64,000 nucleotides of DNA from Methylomonas sp. (GCF_023228165.1 NZ_JALOBS010000013.1:82260-146259); one strand, 5' to 3'; counted from the stretch's first letter, positions 34,868 through 44,559 are shown. The notes: generated by a model not told the origin, from the sequence alone. Program-made: numbers and translations.

Positions 34868-35023
34868 CCTAGCAATTTAGTCAGGAATTATGACAGAAAT
34901 ATGACCCATTGTTTCACGATAGAGAATAAATCATGCACGATACCCCGTATTGTAAATAAAAAAATAGTCGTTATAGTTAAGCCGTCTTCATTGCATTGAC
35001 TGAAATCAGTCTAGGAGCTTCAA

Positions 35024-35185
35024 ATGAGCAAATCCAGCAATCTTTATAGAGATATTTTAACCGGCATCTTTTTTATCGTCGGCGTATTCGGCTTCATGTC
35101 TGGCGAGTTCATCCTCTCCACCCTGTTGTTTGGTGCGGCGACCATTGCCAGCAATCTTGATTTTTCCGGCTCGTTTAGAGCATAA
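35024..35185 (+). CDS. Small membrane protein, 53 residues
   Basis: A short gene: ATG 35024 with AGGAG eight bases upstream, stop TAA at 35183-35185. It encodes 53 residues beginning MSKSSNLYRD, with one or two hydrophobic helices (ILTGIFFIVGVFGF and ILSTLLFGAATIA) and a basic or polar end. A strong intrinsic terminator follows 63 bp later, which supports a real transcription unit. I do not recognise the family. Confidence 0.6.
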   Translation: MSKSSNLYRDILTGIFFIVGVFGFMSGEFILSTLLFGAATIASNLDFSGSFRA

Positions 35186-35248
35186 GCTTTGTTTTTGTTG
35201 TACCTCCCTCGTTGTCCCTTAACAGCCATAGCTCTGTTAACTCCTTAG

Positions 35249-35273
35249 CCCCGCACTTTGCGGGGTTTTTTTT
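35249..35273 (+). terminator. Rho-independent terminator
   Basis: CCCCGCA and TGCGGGG pair across a CTT loop and are followed by eight T residues. It ends the transcript of the small membrane protein gene and separates it from the convergent msbA gene. Confidence 0.9.
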
Positions 35274-35313
35274 GCCGCCTGCTTATTTCTTCGAGTTTCG
35301 ATTCCCGGCGTTA

Positions 35314-37047
35314 TCAAACCTGGCTAGCGTCTCTAAACTGCATCTTATGCAACTTGGCATACGCGCCATCCAATTTCAGCAGCTCATCATGCGATCCGCG
35401 TTCGACTATCCGGCCTTTATCCATTACCAAAATAACATCCGCACCTTCGATAGTCGATAAACGATGCGCAACCACCAAGGTGGTGCGCCCCTGCATAACG
35501 CGATTTAAAGCCGCCTGAATGTAGCGCTCCGATTCGGTGTCCAATGCGGAAGTCGCTTCGTCCAACACCAAAATCGGGGCATCTTTTAATAGTGCCCGCG
35601 CCAAAGCCAGTCGCTGCCGCTGTCCACCGGAAAGTTTGACGCCGTTTTCGCCGATCTCGGTATCCAGGCCTTGCGGCATTTTGTTGATAAAGTCCATCGC
35701 ATAAGCGTCGGTTGCGGCCTGTTCAATTTGGCTGCGCGCTGCCCCCTGTAAAGTGCCGTAGGCAATATTGTTGGCCACGGAGGTATTAAACAGCGTGACA
35801 TTCTGGTTTACCAAAGCGATCTGCTGCCGCAAACAATCCAGGCGATAGCGTTTTAATTCCACCCCGTCGATCAGAATTTCACCCTGCTCGTAATCGTAAA
35901 AACGCGGCAACAAGTTGATCAAGCTGCTTTTCCCGCCCCCGGAGGCGCCTACCAAAGCGACAGTCTGGCCCGGCTCGACGACCAGATTGATGTTGGACAA
36001 AGCCGGTGTTTCACTGCCCGCATAACTAAAGGTCAGGTTTTTGAATTCGATCCTGCCCTTGCAGCGAGTGGTTTGATAGTCACCCTGATCGATTTCCACC
36101 GGCTCATCCAACACTTCAAACAAGGTTTCGGCCGCGGCAATACCTCGCAATATCTCGGCGTTGGCATCGCTTAAATTGCGGATCGGCTTGGGCAATAAAA
36201 ATGCCGCGGTGAAAAAGCCTACAAATTCACCGGCGCTTGAGGACTTCATAATGATAAGCGCCAAATACATCATGCCGGCCAAGGCAAAGGAAATCAGTAA
36301 CTGCATCAATGGATTGTTCAGCGATACCGTCATAATTAATTTGCGATATTGCTTACGGTTTTCCAGGCTGCAATCCTGGAAACGTTGCCGTTCGTATCGT
36401 TCGCCGCCGAAACTTTTGACAATGCGATTACCGGACACCATTTCCGAGGTAATATGGGTCAAATCGCCCACCGTATCCTGCATGTTACGGCTCAAACGCT
36501 TTAAGCGTTTACCGACGTAGCGCACCACCACCACCACCACGGGTGCAATCGCCAAGAACACCAAGGACAATTTCCAATTGGTATAGCCCAGATAACCCAG
36601 TAAACCGATTGCGGTAAAGCCTTCACGCACGTAGGAGCGGATAGAGTCGGAGGTTGCCCTGGTGACTTCGCCGATATTATTGGTTATCCGGGAAATCATA
36701 TAACCGCTGTTATGGCTATCGAAATACTGCACGGATAAGCGGGTATAATGATCGAAAATCGCGCAACGCAATTTATGAATAACATTGCCGGAAATACGCG
36801 CTAAATAATAATTACCCAAAAAGGCCCCAACGCCGCGCACCAGGAATAACACAATAAACAATAACGGCAGATACTGGATATTGCTTCTGTCCTCGCCGTT
36901 AAAACTGTCTATGATGCGTTGAATAATCATAACTACCGCCGGCTCGGTGGCGGCATATATGGCAAAACCGATAGCACTGACTATAAACATGCGCCAATAC
37001 GGCAATACAAAACGCATCAAACGTTTATAGACCTGACTGTCCGTCAT
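35314..37047 (-). CDS. msbA: Lipid A export ABC transporter MsbA
   Basis: A half-transporter of about 577 residues. The N-terminal six-helix domain (to about residue 310) is followed by an ATPase with GASGGGKSS, the signature LSGGQRQRLALARAL, the Walker B ILVLDEATSALD and the switch HRLST. MsbA flips lipid A-core across the inner membrane. ATG 37047 fits the family N-terminus (MTDSQVYKRLMRFV), but a TTG at 37077 with AAGGG eight bases upstream is an alternative. It is divergent from a run of lipopolysaccharide glycosyltransferase genes, which fits this role. Confidence 0.88.
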   Translation of the reverse strand: MTDSQVYKRLMRFVLPYWRMFIVSAIGFAIYAATEPAVVMIIQRIIDSFNGEDRSNIQYLPLLFIVLFLVRGVGAFLGNYYLARISGNVIHKLRCAIFDHYTRLSVQYFDSHNSGYMISRITNNIGEVTRATSDSIRSYVREGFTAIGLLGYLGYTNWKLSLVFLAIAPVVVVVVRYVGKRLKRLSRNMQDTVGDLTHITSEMVSGNRIVKSFGGERYERQRFQDCSLENRKQYRKLIMTVSLNNPLMQLLISFALAGMMYLALIIMKSSSAGEFVGFFTAAFLLPKPIRNLSDANAEILRGIAAAETLFEVLDEPVEIDQGDYQTTRCKGRIEFKNLTFSYAGSETPALSNINLVVEPGQTVALVGASGGGKSSLINLLPRFYDYEQGEILIDGVELKRYRLDCLRQQIALVNQNVTLFNTSVANNIAYGTLQGAARSQIEQAATDAYAMDFINKMPQGLDTEIGENGVKLSGGQRQRLALARALLKDAPILVLDEATSALDTESERYIQAALNRVMQGRTTLVVAHRLSTIEGADVILVMDKGRIVERGSHDELLKLDGAYAKLHKMQFRDASQV

Positions 37048-37127
37048 GCGTTTGTTTGAATTTTCCAACCTGTCCAATACTTTTACCCTTAAAATTAACC
37101 AATAGCTTCACGCCAACCGACATTTCA

Positions 37128-38243
37128 ATGCCCGCCGCAGAACTTATCAATATACAGCCTAAACGCATTTTGGTGATAACCCTGCGTTTTTTGGGCGACA
37201 CCCTGTTAACGACGCCGCTGATCAGCTCGTTAAAACAAGCTTATCCCAACGCCGATATTGACGTGTTGTTGCCGGCAGGCAACACGGCCATGCTGGCAGG
37301 TAATCCGGACATTTCCCAACTGATTGCTTTGCCGAAGAAAATTAGCGCGCTGGATTTTGGAAAATTACTGTTTAAATTATATCGTCGTTATGACTTAGCC
37401 ATTTCAACCCAAGCAGGCGACCGCCCGGCGTTATGTGCCATTATGGCCGGTAGGATTAGCCTAAGTTTCGTTCCTGACGACCCCGGTAAAGCTTGGTGGA
37501 AAAAAAGTTTTTTGACTCATTGGCTGGTTTTTAACCAAGACTACGATCATGCCGTGCTGGAGAATCTGCGCTTTTGTAACCTGCTGGGAATCAAGCCCTG
37601 CTATAGGTTAACGCCGCCACGCACAGACCAAGCTTCTTTCCGTGCGCCGGACCGACCCTACGCAGTGCTGCACATCATGCCGCAATGGCGCTATAAACAG
37701 TGGCATAAAGCCGGCTGGCTGGAATTGATAACATTTTTAAACGAACGCGGCCTTGGTATTGTATTGACAGGTAGTGGCGAGGCTAACGAACTCCATTATC
37801 TACACCAATTGGAACAACAACTGCCGACCGAAGTAACTAATTTGGCCGGCAAATTATCCTTGGCGGAATTGACCGAATTGATCAGTAATGCGGCATTGTT
37901 CGTTGGACCCGATACCGGCATCACGCATTTGGCTGCCGCAACCGGCACCCTGACATTTGCACTATTTGGCCCGACAGACCCCAAAAAATGGGCCCCGTGG
38001 CCGTTTGATTTTACGGGGAGCATTGCACCTTTCTCATCGTTAGGCTCGCAGCATGTCGGTAATGTTTATTTGATTCAGGGACAAACCGACCGAAACTGCA
38101 TGCCCTGTCAGCTGGAAGGCTGCGAAAGACACCGAAACAGTCATAGCGCCTGCCTCGACCAACTCTCCGCGAGCTGCGTAATCGACACAATATCCAACAG
38201 CTTATTAACGGTCAGCAATCGAAGCATTAATGCTATGCTTTAA
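37128..38243 (+). CDS. Glycosyltransferase family 9 (heptosyltransferase-like)
   Basis: A 371-residue GT9 protein. It has RFLGDTLLTTPLISSLKQAYP near the N-terminus, LTGSGEAN, and FVGPDTGITHLAAATGT near the C-terminus, the nucleotide-sugar site of ADP-heptose transferases. The C-terminus has several Cys (CMPCQLEGC) that are unusual but occur in related proteins. First gene of the lipopolysaccharide core run opposite msbA. The acceptor is not predictable. Confidence 0.85.
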   Translation: MPAAELINIQPKRILVITLRFLGDTLLTTPLISSLKQAYPNADIDVLLPAGNTAMLAGNPDISQLIALPKKISALDFGKLLFKLYRRYDLAISTQAGDRPALCAIMAGRISLSFVPDDPGKAWWKKSFLTHWLVFNQDYDHAVLENLRFCNLLGIKPCYRLTPPRTDQASFRAPDRPYAVLHIMPQWRYKQWHKAGWLELITFLNERGLGIVLTGSGEANELHYLHQLEQQLPTEVTNLAGKLSLAELTELISNAALFVGPDTGITHLAAATGTLTFALFGPTDPKKWAPWPFDFTGSIAPFSSLGSQHVGNVYLIQGQTDRNCMPCQLEGCERHRNSHSACLDQLSASCVIDTISNSLLTVSNRSINAML

Positions 38244-38296
38244 ATCTTGATGTAACTTAATCAAATGGCCATCGCTCATTCATCCATTCAACTTCA

Positions 38297-39019
38297 ATGA
38301 CGCAGATACAGCAACTTGACCGAATTTACGTTCTTAACGTCAAAAAATTTACCCACCGGCGCCAATTCATGGAGCGTCAACTGGCCAACACGAAGTTAGA
38401 TGCCGAATTTATTTTCGACTGGGATGTTGAGGATGTTAGTCCCGACATCATCGGCACCTATTTCGGTAACAATCTTCTTACCCCAGCTCAACAATCCTGC
38501 GCGCTTAAGCATGTGGCGGCCTTACAAAAGATCGTCGCCGACAATTGCCAGTTCGCATTAGTACTTGAAGACGATGCGGTGTTCGGTAAGGATTTGAAAC
38601 TCGGCCTACAACGTGCGATGGAACAAAGCGGGCAATTCCCCGGCAATAAAGTGATTTATATTGGTTCAGGCGGCAATTTTTTCACACCTAAAAGCCAACG
38701 CAAGCCAGGACAATATCTTTACCCCGGAAATAGGGTGCGGTTTGCCGATTCCTACATTCTGGACAGCTCAACGGCCCAACGACGTCTTGACTGGATTAAA
38801 GCGCACAAAATTTCAGCGCCGATGGATAATCAGTTCGAAGTCATGGACAAGGAGCTTGGCATCCAAACCCTTTGGCTGGAAGATCCGGTTGTTGAACAGG
38901 GCAGCAAAAACGGCTTGTTTCAAAGCGCGTTGGAATCAGACCCTCCGCCCTGGCTAAAAGGTATCTTTTTCGACTGGGAAAAGCTGAAACGTAAATATAT
39001 TTATCAATTATGGCGTTAG
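38297..39019 (+). CDS. Glycosyltransferase family 25 (LPS biosynthesis)
   Basis: A 240-residue GT25 protein. It begins IYVLNVKKFTHRRQFMERQL and has LVLEDDAVFGKDL, where the acidic residues bind the metal and sugar nucleotide. GT25 enzymes often add galactose or glucose to lipopolysaccharide or lipooligosaccharide. It overlaps the next gene (O-antigen ligase) by 10 bp. Confidence 0.85.
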   Translation: MTQIQQLDRIYVLNVKKFTHRRQFMERQLANTKLDAEFIFDWDVEDVSPDIIGTYFGNNLLTPAQQSCALKHVAALQKIVADNCQFALVLEDDAVFGKDLKLGLQRAMEQSGQFPGNKVIYIGSGGNFFTPKSQRKPGQYLYPGNRVRFADSYILDSSTAQRRLDWIKAHKISAPMDNQFEVMDKELGIQTLWLEDPVVEQGSKNGLFQSALESDPPPWLKGIFFDWEKLKRKYIYQLWR

Positions 39020-40254
39020 GAATTCATAACATAATGGCTTTTTCCAATTTTTCTGAAAAATCCCTGAAAATCAGCCGATATCTGACTATTCTCGCCGCCA
39101 TAGCCGCCCCCATGTCGACAGCGGCCACTGGCATAGCCTGCATTGCTTTGTTAATTTTTTGGCTGATATCAGGCCAGGCCCCGCGAACGATTAAACTATC
39201 CTGGCAACAACCTTTCGGAAAAATGATAGTGCTGTTTTATGTATGGCTATTACTCGGCACCCTATATGCGGAAACCGACTGGCCTAGCAAGTTACAAACA
39301 CTCTCAAGCTGGAAAAAGCTTGTTTACGCTTTTATTCTGCTCGGAATTTTTCAACAGTTCGAATGGCAAAAACGCTTTGTTAACTGGTACGTCACAGCCA
39401 TGGTCATTTCAGCCATCATTGCCTTATTCCTTTGGTCGTTTGGTCTTATTGTCAGGCCGAGCAACGGGGCTTTTTACGCGGGCATATTCATGACCAACCA
39501 TGCCACTCAAAGTATGGCCTTTGTGGCGGCGACGCTGTGCTGTATTTTTTTACTGCATGAAACCGAAAGCCCGCGCATAAAATATTTGCTTTGGGCCGCT
39601 ATCGGCTTGTTCCTGTTTAATATATTTTTTATCAGCACTGCGCGAAGCGGCTATATCGCCTTACCTGTAGCCGCTATTTTTGCGGTAGGCTCTATATATG
39701 GCTACCGTAAATTACCGCACATTCTTGCCTTGGCGACTATCGTAATACTGGCTTTCGGCCTTGCCTCCAATACCCTGCAAGAACGTATTAAACTCGCTTT
39801 GGACGAACAAGCGAATTACCAAACCAGCAACAATGAAACATCCGTTGGCGTTCGCATGATCTTTTATAAAAACACCCTGGAGTTAATACAAGCGCAACCT
39901 TGGTTTGGTTATGGTACATCATCATTCAAGCCTATTTATAGCGCACATACAGCCTCTAAGTATCAGGATTGGCGAGCCGTCAGCACTGGCGATCCCCATA
40001 ACCAATATTTATTCATTTGGCTGGAAAACGGCTTGTTCGGCTTAGTGTTATTTTTTGCCTATATCTACATTGGCATCCGCCAAGGTTTAAAAAATCCACC
40101 ATACGGGGCCATTGCGGCGAGCTTTTTAATCGCGATAACAGCTTCCAGCCTGTTTAATTCTCACTTTAAAACCTATGCGGAAGGATACATGTTAGCGTTT
40201 TTTCTGGGCGCGCTTTTGACGCGCCCAGCAAACTCAAACCTATCAACTGTATAA
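39010..40254 (+). CDS. O-antigen ligase family protein (WaaL-like)
   Basis: A 414-residue multipass protein with about ten hydrophobic helices and the Wzy_C/WaaL region: FISTARSGYIALPVA and a large periplasmic loop with GYGTSSFKPIY and DPHNQYLFIW. It probably joins O-antigen or another glycan to lipid A-core. An ATG at 39034 is an alternative start. Its position after GT9 and GT25 and before two GT2 genes supports a lipopolysaccharide role. Confidence 0.82.
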   Translation: MALGIHNIMAFSNFSEKSLKISRYLTILAAIAAPMSTAATGIACIALLIFWLISGQAPRTIKLSWQQPFGKMIVLFYVWLLLGTLYAETDWPSKLQTLSSWKKLVYAFILLGIFQQFEWQKRFVNWYVTAMVISAIIALFLWSFGLIVRPSNGAFYAGIFMTNHATQSMAFVAATLCCIFLLHETESPRIKYLLWAAIGLFLFNIFFISTARSGYIALPVAAIFAVGSIYGYRKLPHILALATIVILAFGLASNTLQERIKLALDEQANYQTSNNETSVGVRMIFYKNTLELIQAQPWFGYGTSSFKPIYSAHTASKYQDWRAVSTGDPHNQYLFIWLENGLFGLVLFFAYIYIGIRQGLKNPPYGAIAASFLIAITASSLFNSHFKTYAEGYMLAFFLGALLTRPANSNLSTV

Positions 40255-40297
40255 CGTACTGCGCTTCCCAATCCATATTTACCCATCCGGACGTCGA

Positions 40298-41128
40298 ATG
40301 ACTGAATCTTTACCAACCAATCGCCCAACCACCGCAGCCAAACTCAGCGCCTACATCATCGCTTACAATGAGGCGGATAAAATTGCCGATGCGATTCAAA
40401 GCGTACAATGGGCCGATGAAGTGCTAGTACTCGACTCCAATAGCACCGACAATACAGAAAGCATAGCAATAAAATTAGGTGCGACAGTGAAACAAATTCC
40501 GTTTTCCACTTTCGGCAAATTACGCAATGATGCTATCGCATCCTGCACGCACGACTGGATTTTTAGTCTGGACGCCGATGAACGATGCACCCCGGAGGCT
40601 AGGGAGGAAATCTTAACCATCCTGACAACCCCGACAGCCGATGCTTATTATGTGCCCCGACGCAATTGGTTTATGGGCCGCTGGATCAATCATTGCGGCT
40701 GGTATCCTGATTACCGTCAGCCGCAGTTATTCCGTAAACAGGCTTTGGTATTTGATGACGCGGCTGAAGTTCATGAGGGTTATAAAGTTAACGGTAAAGT
40801 CGGCTACTTTAAATCCTCGATTATCCAAATTCCTTTTCAAAACCTGGAACAACTGCTGCATAAAATGCAACGCTACTCCACATTGGGCGCTCGTAAACTG
40901 GAGCGTAGCGGCAAACCAGTCACAATGGGCACGGCGCTTGGACATGGTTTATGGGCGTTCATACGCATTTATGTGCTGAAGCTGGGCTTTCTAGACGGTT
41001 GGGCTGGATTTGTTCTGGCTTTTGGAAATTTTGAAGGCACCTTTTACCGCTACGCCAAAGCAGCAACCGCAAAGCAAAGCTGGAAACCCGATAGCCTTCC
41101 CAATATAGAAACACACGCCCGCAAATAG
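40298..41128 (+). CDS. Glycosyltransferase family 2 (WaaE/KdtX-like)
   Basis: A 276-residue GT-A protein with AYIIAYNEADKIADAIQSVQ, VLVLDSNSTDNT and the metal site DADERCTPE, then HEGYKVNGKVG. These match the WaaE-type lipopolysaccharide core beta-1,4-glucosyltransferases. It lacks membrane helices except a weak amphipathic C-terminal part. It ends two bases before the next glycosyltransferase gene. Confidence 0.85.
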   Translation: MTESLPTNRPTTAAKLSAYIIAYNEADKIADAIQSVQWADEVLVLDSNSTDNTESIAIKLGATVKQIPFSTFGKLRNDAIASCTHDWIFSLDADERCTPEAREEILTILTTPTADAYYVPRRNWFMGRWINHCGWYPDYRQPQLFRKQALVFDDAAEVHEGYKVNGKVGYFKSSIIQIPFQNLEQLLHKMQRYSTLGARKLERSGKPVTMGTALGHGLWAFIRIYVLKLGFLDGWAGFVLAFGNFEGTFYRYAKAATAKQSWKPDSLPNIETHARK

Positions 41129-41130
41129 CC

Positions 41131-41952
41131 ATGGCGGGCTTAATATCGGTGATTGTGACTACCTATAACTGGCCGGAAGCACTTGCTGCCTGCCTCACTA
41201 GTCTATTATCCCAGCATGACGGCAATTTTGAGATCATTATTGCCGACGACGGCTCAGGCGCGGCAACGCAACAGCTAATAGCCGAGTTTCAACGGCATAG
41301 CCCTATTCCGATACACCATATCCGTCACGAGGACAAAGGCTTTCGGGCCGGCACCATACGTAATAAGGCTGCAGCACTTAGCCTGGGTGATTACCTGTTA
41401 TTTATGGATGGGGACTGCGTCGCTTTACCGAGTTTTGTCTCTCGCCATCGCCATTTGGCCGAATCCGGATACTTCGTCCCCGGTAACAGGGTATTAGTGA
41501 GCCAAGCCTATACCACTCGGGCCCTGGAACAACAGATACCTTTACACAGCAGATCCTTGGTTTTTTTTCTAGGTTTATGGATACAGCGGCGTATTAATCG
41601 CTTCTTGCCGTTAATCTATCTGCCATTCCGCAATTGGCGTTATCGCCACCCCTGGTTATGGCAAAAAGCCATGACTTGTAATTTGGCGATTTGGAAAACC
41701 GATTTTATCGCTGTTAATGGATTCGACGAAGTCTTTGAAGGCTGGGGTTATGAGGATTCAGACTTAGTGATACGCCTGATTCATCTAGGGGTTAGACGCA
41801 AAGAAGGCCGCTTTGCCCTGCCCGTTTTCCATCTTTGGCATCCACATAACGACCGTAGCAAGCATGACCAGAATTATCAGCGCTTGCTGGAGCGACTGAA
41901 TCGGCAGTCTTTAATTCGGGCACAATCCGGCGTAGATCAATACACAACCTAG
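41131..41952 (+). CDS. Glycosyltransferase family 2 with GT27-like C-terminal region
   Basis: A 273-residue GT-A enzyme. It has SVIVTTYNWPEALAACLTSL, the DDG strand, MDGDCVALP as the metal-binding site, and FDEVFEGWGYEDSDLVIRL, which marks the galactosyltransferase-type C-terminal segment. Last gene of the lipopolysaccharide run, convergent with the chemotaxis end of the flagellar locus 16 bp away. Confidence 0.85.
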   Translation: MAGLISVIVTTYNWPEALAACLTSLLSQHDGNFEIIIADDGSGAATQQLIAEFQRHSPIPIHHIRHEDKGFRAGTIRNKAAALSLGDYLLFMDGDCVALPSFVSRHRHLAESGYFVPGNRVLVSQAYTTRALEQQIPLHSRSLVFFLGLWIQRRINRFLPLIYLPFRNWRYRHPWLWQKAMTCNLAIWKTDFIAVNGFDEVFEGWGYEDSDLVIRLIHLGVRRKEGRFALPVFHLWHPHNDRSKHDQNYQRLLERLNRQSLIRAQSGVDQYTT

Positions 41953-41967
41953 GCTTGATAATCGGCC

Positions 41968-42384
41968 TTAATGCTGTCCATGCAAGCGCATCAGCAAAAC
42001 CGCCTCATCGCGAGTTAAGCCGCAGCTCTTCACCAATTCATCAAGACTGGCCCCTCGATGAATTTTTTCGATGGCTATTGAATAACCACCTTGCAGTTCT
42101 TCCTCCTCCGCAATGACAAGCTCATTATGCTGAGGTTGGGGCGTATTGACCGTATCAAGCATATGATTGAGATGTGACTCGCTTTCAGACAAGCGTTTAT
42201 CTACTGCAATAGCCGCCGCACAAAGCCCAGCCACATCGTCATTGCTGCGTTGCAGTTGCGAACGCAAGAATTGATACTCTTGTTTAAGCCTTTTTTGCTG
42301 ACGCCAAAGTAAAATCAAGGCGACGGCCAGCACAAACAAAGCTAATACAACACCGGCAAGCGCCAGCAAAACGAGCTCGCTCAT
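41968..42384 (-). CDS. DUF2802 membrane-anchored protein at the chemotaxis end
   Basis: A 138-residue protein with one N-terminal membrane helix (LVLLALAGVVLALFVLAVALILLW), a coiled coil and a C-terminal DUF2802 helix region (AIEKIHRGASLDELVKSCGLTRDEAVLLM). The same family sits after cheW in Pseudomonas-type loci. Its ATG overlaps the TGA of the preceding small gene (TGATG). Role unknown; perhaps polar assembly. Confidence 0.8.
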   Translation of the reverse strand: MSELVLLALAGVVLALFVLAVALILLWRQQKRLKQEYQFLRSQLQRSNDDVAGLCAAAIAVDKRLSESESHLNHMLDTVNTPQPQHNELVIAEEEELQGGYSIAIEKIHRGASLDELVKSCGLTRDEAVLLMRLHGQH

Positions 42385-42557
42385 CACACTATTTCATCTA
42401 TATGCTGTATTGGTTGTTGGTCACGCTGCGGTTCTGTTACCAATTCTTCATCCTCGGCTTTTTGTTTTTTCTGGCCCCGATCCTGCTTTTGTTCGCGCCT
42501 GATTTTTCCGACAACCGGTACGCCGGGGCTAGGGCTAAGTGGAGTGAGTTCTGACAC
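42384..42557 (-). CDS. Small basic/acidic protein between cheW and DUF2802 gene
   Basis: A 57-residue frame from GTG 42557, with AAGG about ten bases upstream; TTG 42575 is the alternative. The N-terminus is proline-rich (LTPLSPSPGVPVVGKIRREQ), then a charged Lys/Gln/Glu stretch. It is not a known family to me. Its coupling to the next gene through a TGATG overlap argues that it is translated. Confidence 0.5.
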   Translation of the reverse strand: MSELTPLSPSPGVPVVGKIRREQKQDRGQKKQKAEDEELVTEPQRDQQPIQHIDEIV

Positions 42558-42580
42558 AGTAGCGACGCCTTTCAATCTAA

Positions 42581-43054
42581 TTAGAACATATCCAATTCGG
42601 CTTTTTCATCTTCGCTAAGGAATTTGTTTAAATCGACCAAAATCAGTAGCTTGTTATCCCGGCTTGTTACGCCCTGTATATATTTTGAGCTTTCTTCGTT
42701 TCCGACATTCGGCGCGGTTTCAATTTCCGACACCCGCATCTCCACAACCTCGGCAACGCTGTCCACCAGAATCCCGATAATATGCCTTTCGGTTTCGATA
42801 ATGACCACACGGGAGGCGTCATCCGGCTCCTTAGAAGACAGCCCAAAACGATTGCGGGTATCGATTACGGTGACTACATTACCGCGCAGATTAATGATGC
42901 CTAATACGTAAGACGGCGCACCGGGCACAGGGGCAATTTCGGTGATGCGTAATACTTCCTGCACCTGCATAACATTAATGCCGTACTTTTCATCACCCAG
43001 ACAAAAAGTCACCCATTGCATAATGGGATCGCTTTGTTTTTTATCGTCGCTCAT
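42581..43054 (-). CDS. cheW: Chemotaxis coupling protein CheW
   Basis: A 157-residue CheW: FCLGDEKYGINVMQVQEVLR, PGAPSYVLGIINLRGNVVTVIDTR and an acidic C-terminus. It links receptors to CheA in polar arrays. It is downstream of the parC/parP pair on the same strand, with an 18-bp gap after parP. Confidence 0.92.
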   Translation of the reverse strand: MSDDKKQSDPIMQWVTFCLGDEKYGINVMQVQEVLRITEIAPVPGAPSYVLGIINLRGNVVTVIDTRNRFGLSSKEPDDASRVVIIETERHIIGILVDSVAEVVEMRVSEIETAPNVGNEESSKYIQGVTSRDNKLLILVDLNKFLSEDEKAELDMF

Positions 43055-43072
43055 GTCGTTTATCCAAAAGGG

Positions 43073-43759
43073 TTAGGAGTTTCTTTTTCGATGCGGCACT
43101 AACTCTTGCAAGTCAATAATAGCCGTTAATTCCTCTATTACCGTACCAATCAGCCAAGGTTTTTTTTGTCTGCAGGTACGCCACCTGACTTTATCCGGCT
43201 TTAGCTTGCCTATCGACAAAATTTCGTCGCACGCCAGCCCCCAGCGTTTATCCTGTGTAATTAAAATACATTTAAAGGGTTTGGCTTCCAAATCTCGCTG
43301 ACTGCCGCGGAGCTTACCGAAAATCAATTGCCCGGTATCCAACACGCCAATCCGGCTATCGTGTTCATCGAGCAGCCCCAGGAACCACGATGGTTGACCG
43401 GGTATTTTGCCGGGCTTACGATCAATTTTGATGGTTCGTGACAAATCTATCAGCGGAGTCGCCAGAATCAAGTGATCCACTTTAAAAAACAAAGCTTGAA
43501 ATTCATGCTGAGCCCAATCAGGCATCACCGATAGCGGGTTTAGTTTAGCTGGTTTTTCAAATGCAACCAGCTCGTTCTGAAGCGGCTGCACCAAGGGCTG
43601 AGTAACAACAACGCGTTGAACCACCGGCTCCACCGATTTTTTCTGCGGCGCTTCATCGGCTGGAACCGCCTCGGGCACCTCATCCAGCAAAGTACTCAGA
43701 TAAGCATCTAAAGCCAGCTTTTGCTGAACGATCTGCTGCGGTGATTTGCTGTGCCTCAT
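43073..43759 (-). CDS. parP: CheW-like array protein (ParP-like)
   Basis: A 228-residue protein: a proline- and glutamine-containing N-terminal tail (to about 70), then a single CheW-like domain (ILATPLIDLSRTI, then PGQPSWFLGLLDEHDSRIGVLDTG). Between ParA/ParC and CheW, this is the arrangement of ParP, which tethers chemotaxis arrays to the pole in Vibrio and Pseudomonas. Its start overlaps the parC stop by 4 bp. Confidence 0.78.
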   Translation of the reverse strand: MRHSKSPQQIVQQKLALDAYLSTLLDEVPEAVPADEAPQKKSVEPVVQRVVVTQPLVQPLQNELVAFEKPAKLNPLSVMPDWAQHEFQALFFKVDHLILATPLIDLSRTIKIDRKPGKIPGQPSWFLGLLDEHDSRIGVLDTGQLIFGKLRGSQRDLEAKPFKCILITQDKRWGLACDEILSIGKLKPDKVRWRTCRQKKPWLIGTVIEELTAIIDLQELVPHRKRNS

Positions 43760-44559
43760 ATCCGCTTCGCCAAAGGTTTGTCTGCGGCTTTTTCAAGCAA
43801 CAATAGTTCCAATAGTGCCGAATAGGCCTCAACCGCCTTGGCGCTTTTATCGAATAACGACAACGGCACGCCTTCCCGGCTGGCGTCGCGCACTTTAGTA
43901 TCGACCGGAACTACCGATTCCCAGGCGTTATCCGGATATTGCTGATGCAAAGCCACCAAGCTTTCCCTGGCTGCCTTAGTCCGTTTGTCGAACATGGTCG
44001 GCACGATGGTAAATTTCGGCGCGGTTTTGCGGGAATGAAACACCATATTAATGGTGTGCACCATTCTGTCCAAACCCTTTAAAGCTAAAAACTCGGCTAA
44101 AACCGGAATGATCAAATGGTCGCATGCCGCCAAGGCGTTAATCATCAAGACCCCCAGCATCGGCGGACTGTCGATAATGACATAGTCGTAGCGATCCTTT
44201 AATTTAGCCAGCGCCGTCGCCACCACCAATCCCATTCCCCCCATCTGCGCCACCTGTCTGTCCAAGGTGGCAATGGCCGTCGACGCCGGCAGCACGGCCA
44301 AACCGTCGAACTCGGTTTGCGTGATGTACAAGGCCGGATCGATGTTCTTTTTTTTCTCGCCGGTATCCCGAAACAAGTTATAGACGCCGAGTTCGACTTC
44401 GTCGGGATTCATCTTGAAATAACTGGTCAAGGAACCATGCGGATCCAAATCGACCAACAAAGTTCTGAAACCCCAAGACGATAACAAGCCTCCCAACGTC
44501 ACCACAGAAGTGGTTTTGCCCACGCCGCCTTTTTGATTGGAAACAGACCATATTTTCAT
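43756..44559 (-). CDS. parC: ParA-type ATPase of the chemotaxis locus (ParC-like)
   Basis: A 267-residue deviant-Walker ATPase with QKGGVGKTTSVVTLG, DLDPHGSLT and DYVIIDSPPMLGVL. In this locus type it is ParC, which places chemotaxis arrays at the cell pole. Its partner here is the following CheW-like gene. Overlaps motD by 4 bp. Confidence 0.82.
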   Translation of the reverse strand: MKIWSVSNQKGGVGKTTSVVTLGGLLSSWGFRTLLVDLDPHGSLTSYFKMNPDEVELGVYNLFRDTGEKKKNIDPALYITQTEFDGLAVLPASTAIATLDRQVAQMGGMGLVVATALAKLKDRYDYVIIDSPPMLGVLMINALAACDHLIIPVLAEFLALKGLDRMVHTINMVFHSRKTAPKFTIVPTMFDKRTKAARESLVALHQQYPDNAWESVVPVDTKVRDASREGVPLSLFDKSAKAVEAYSALLELLLLEKAADKPLAKRI

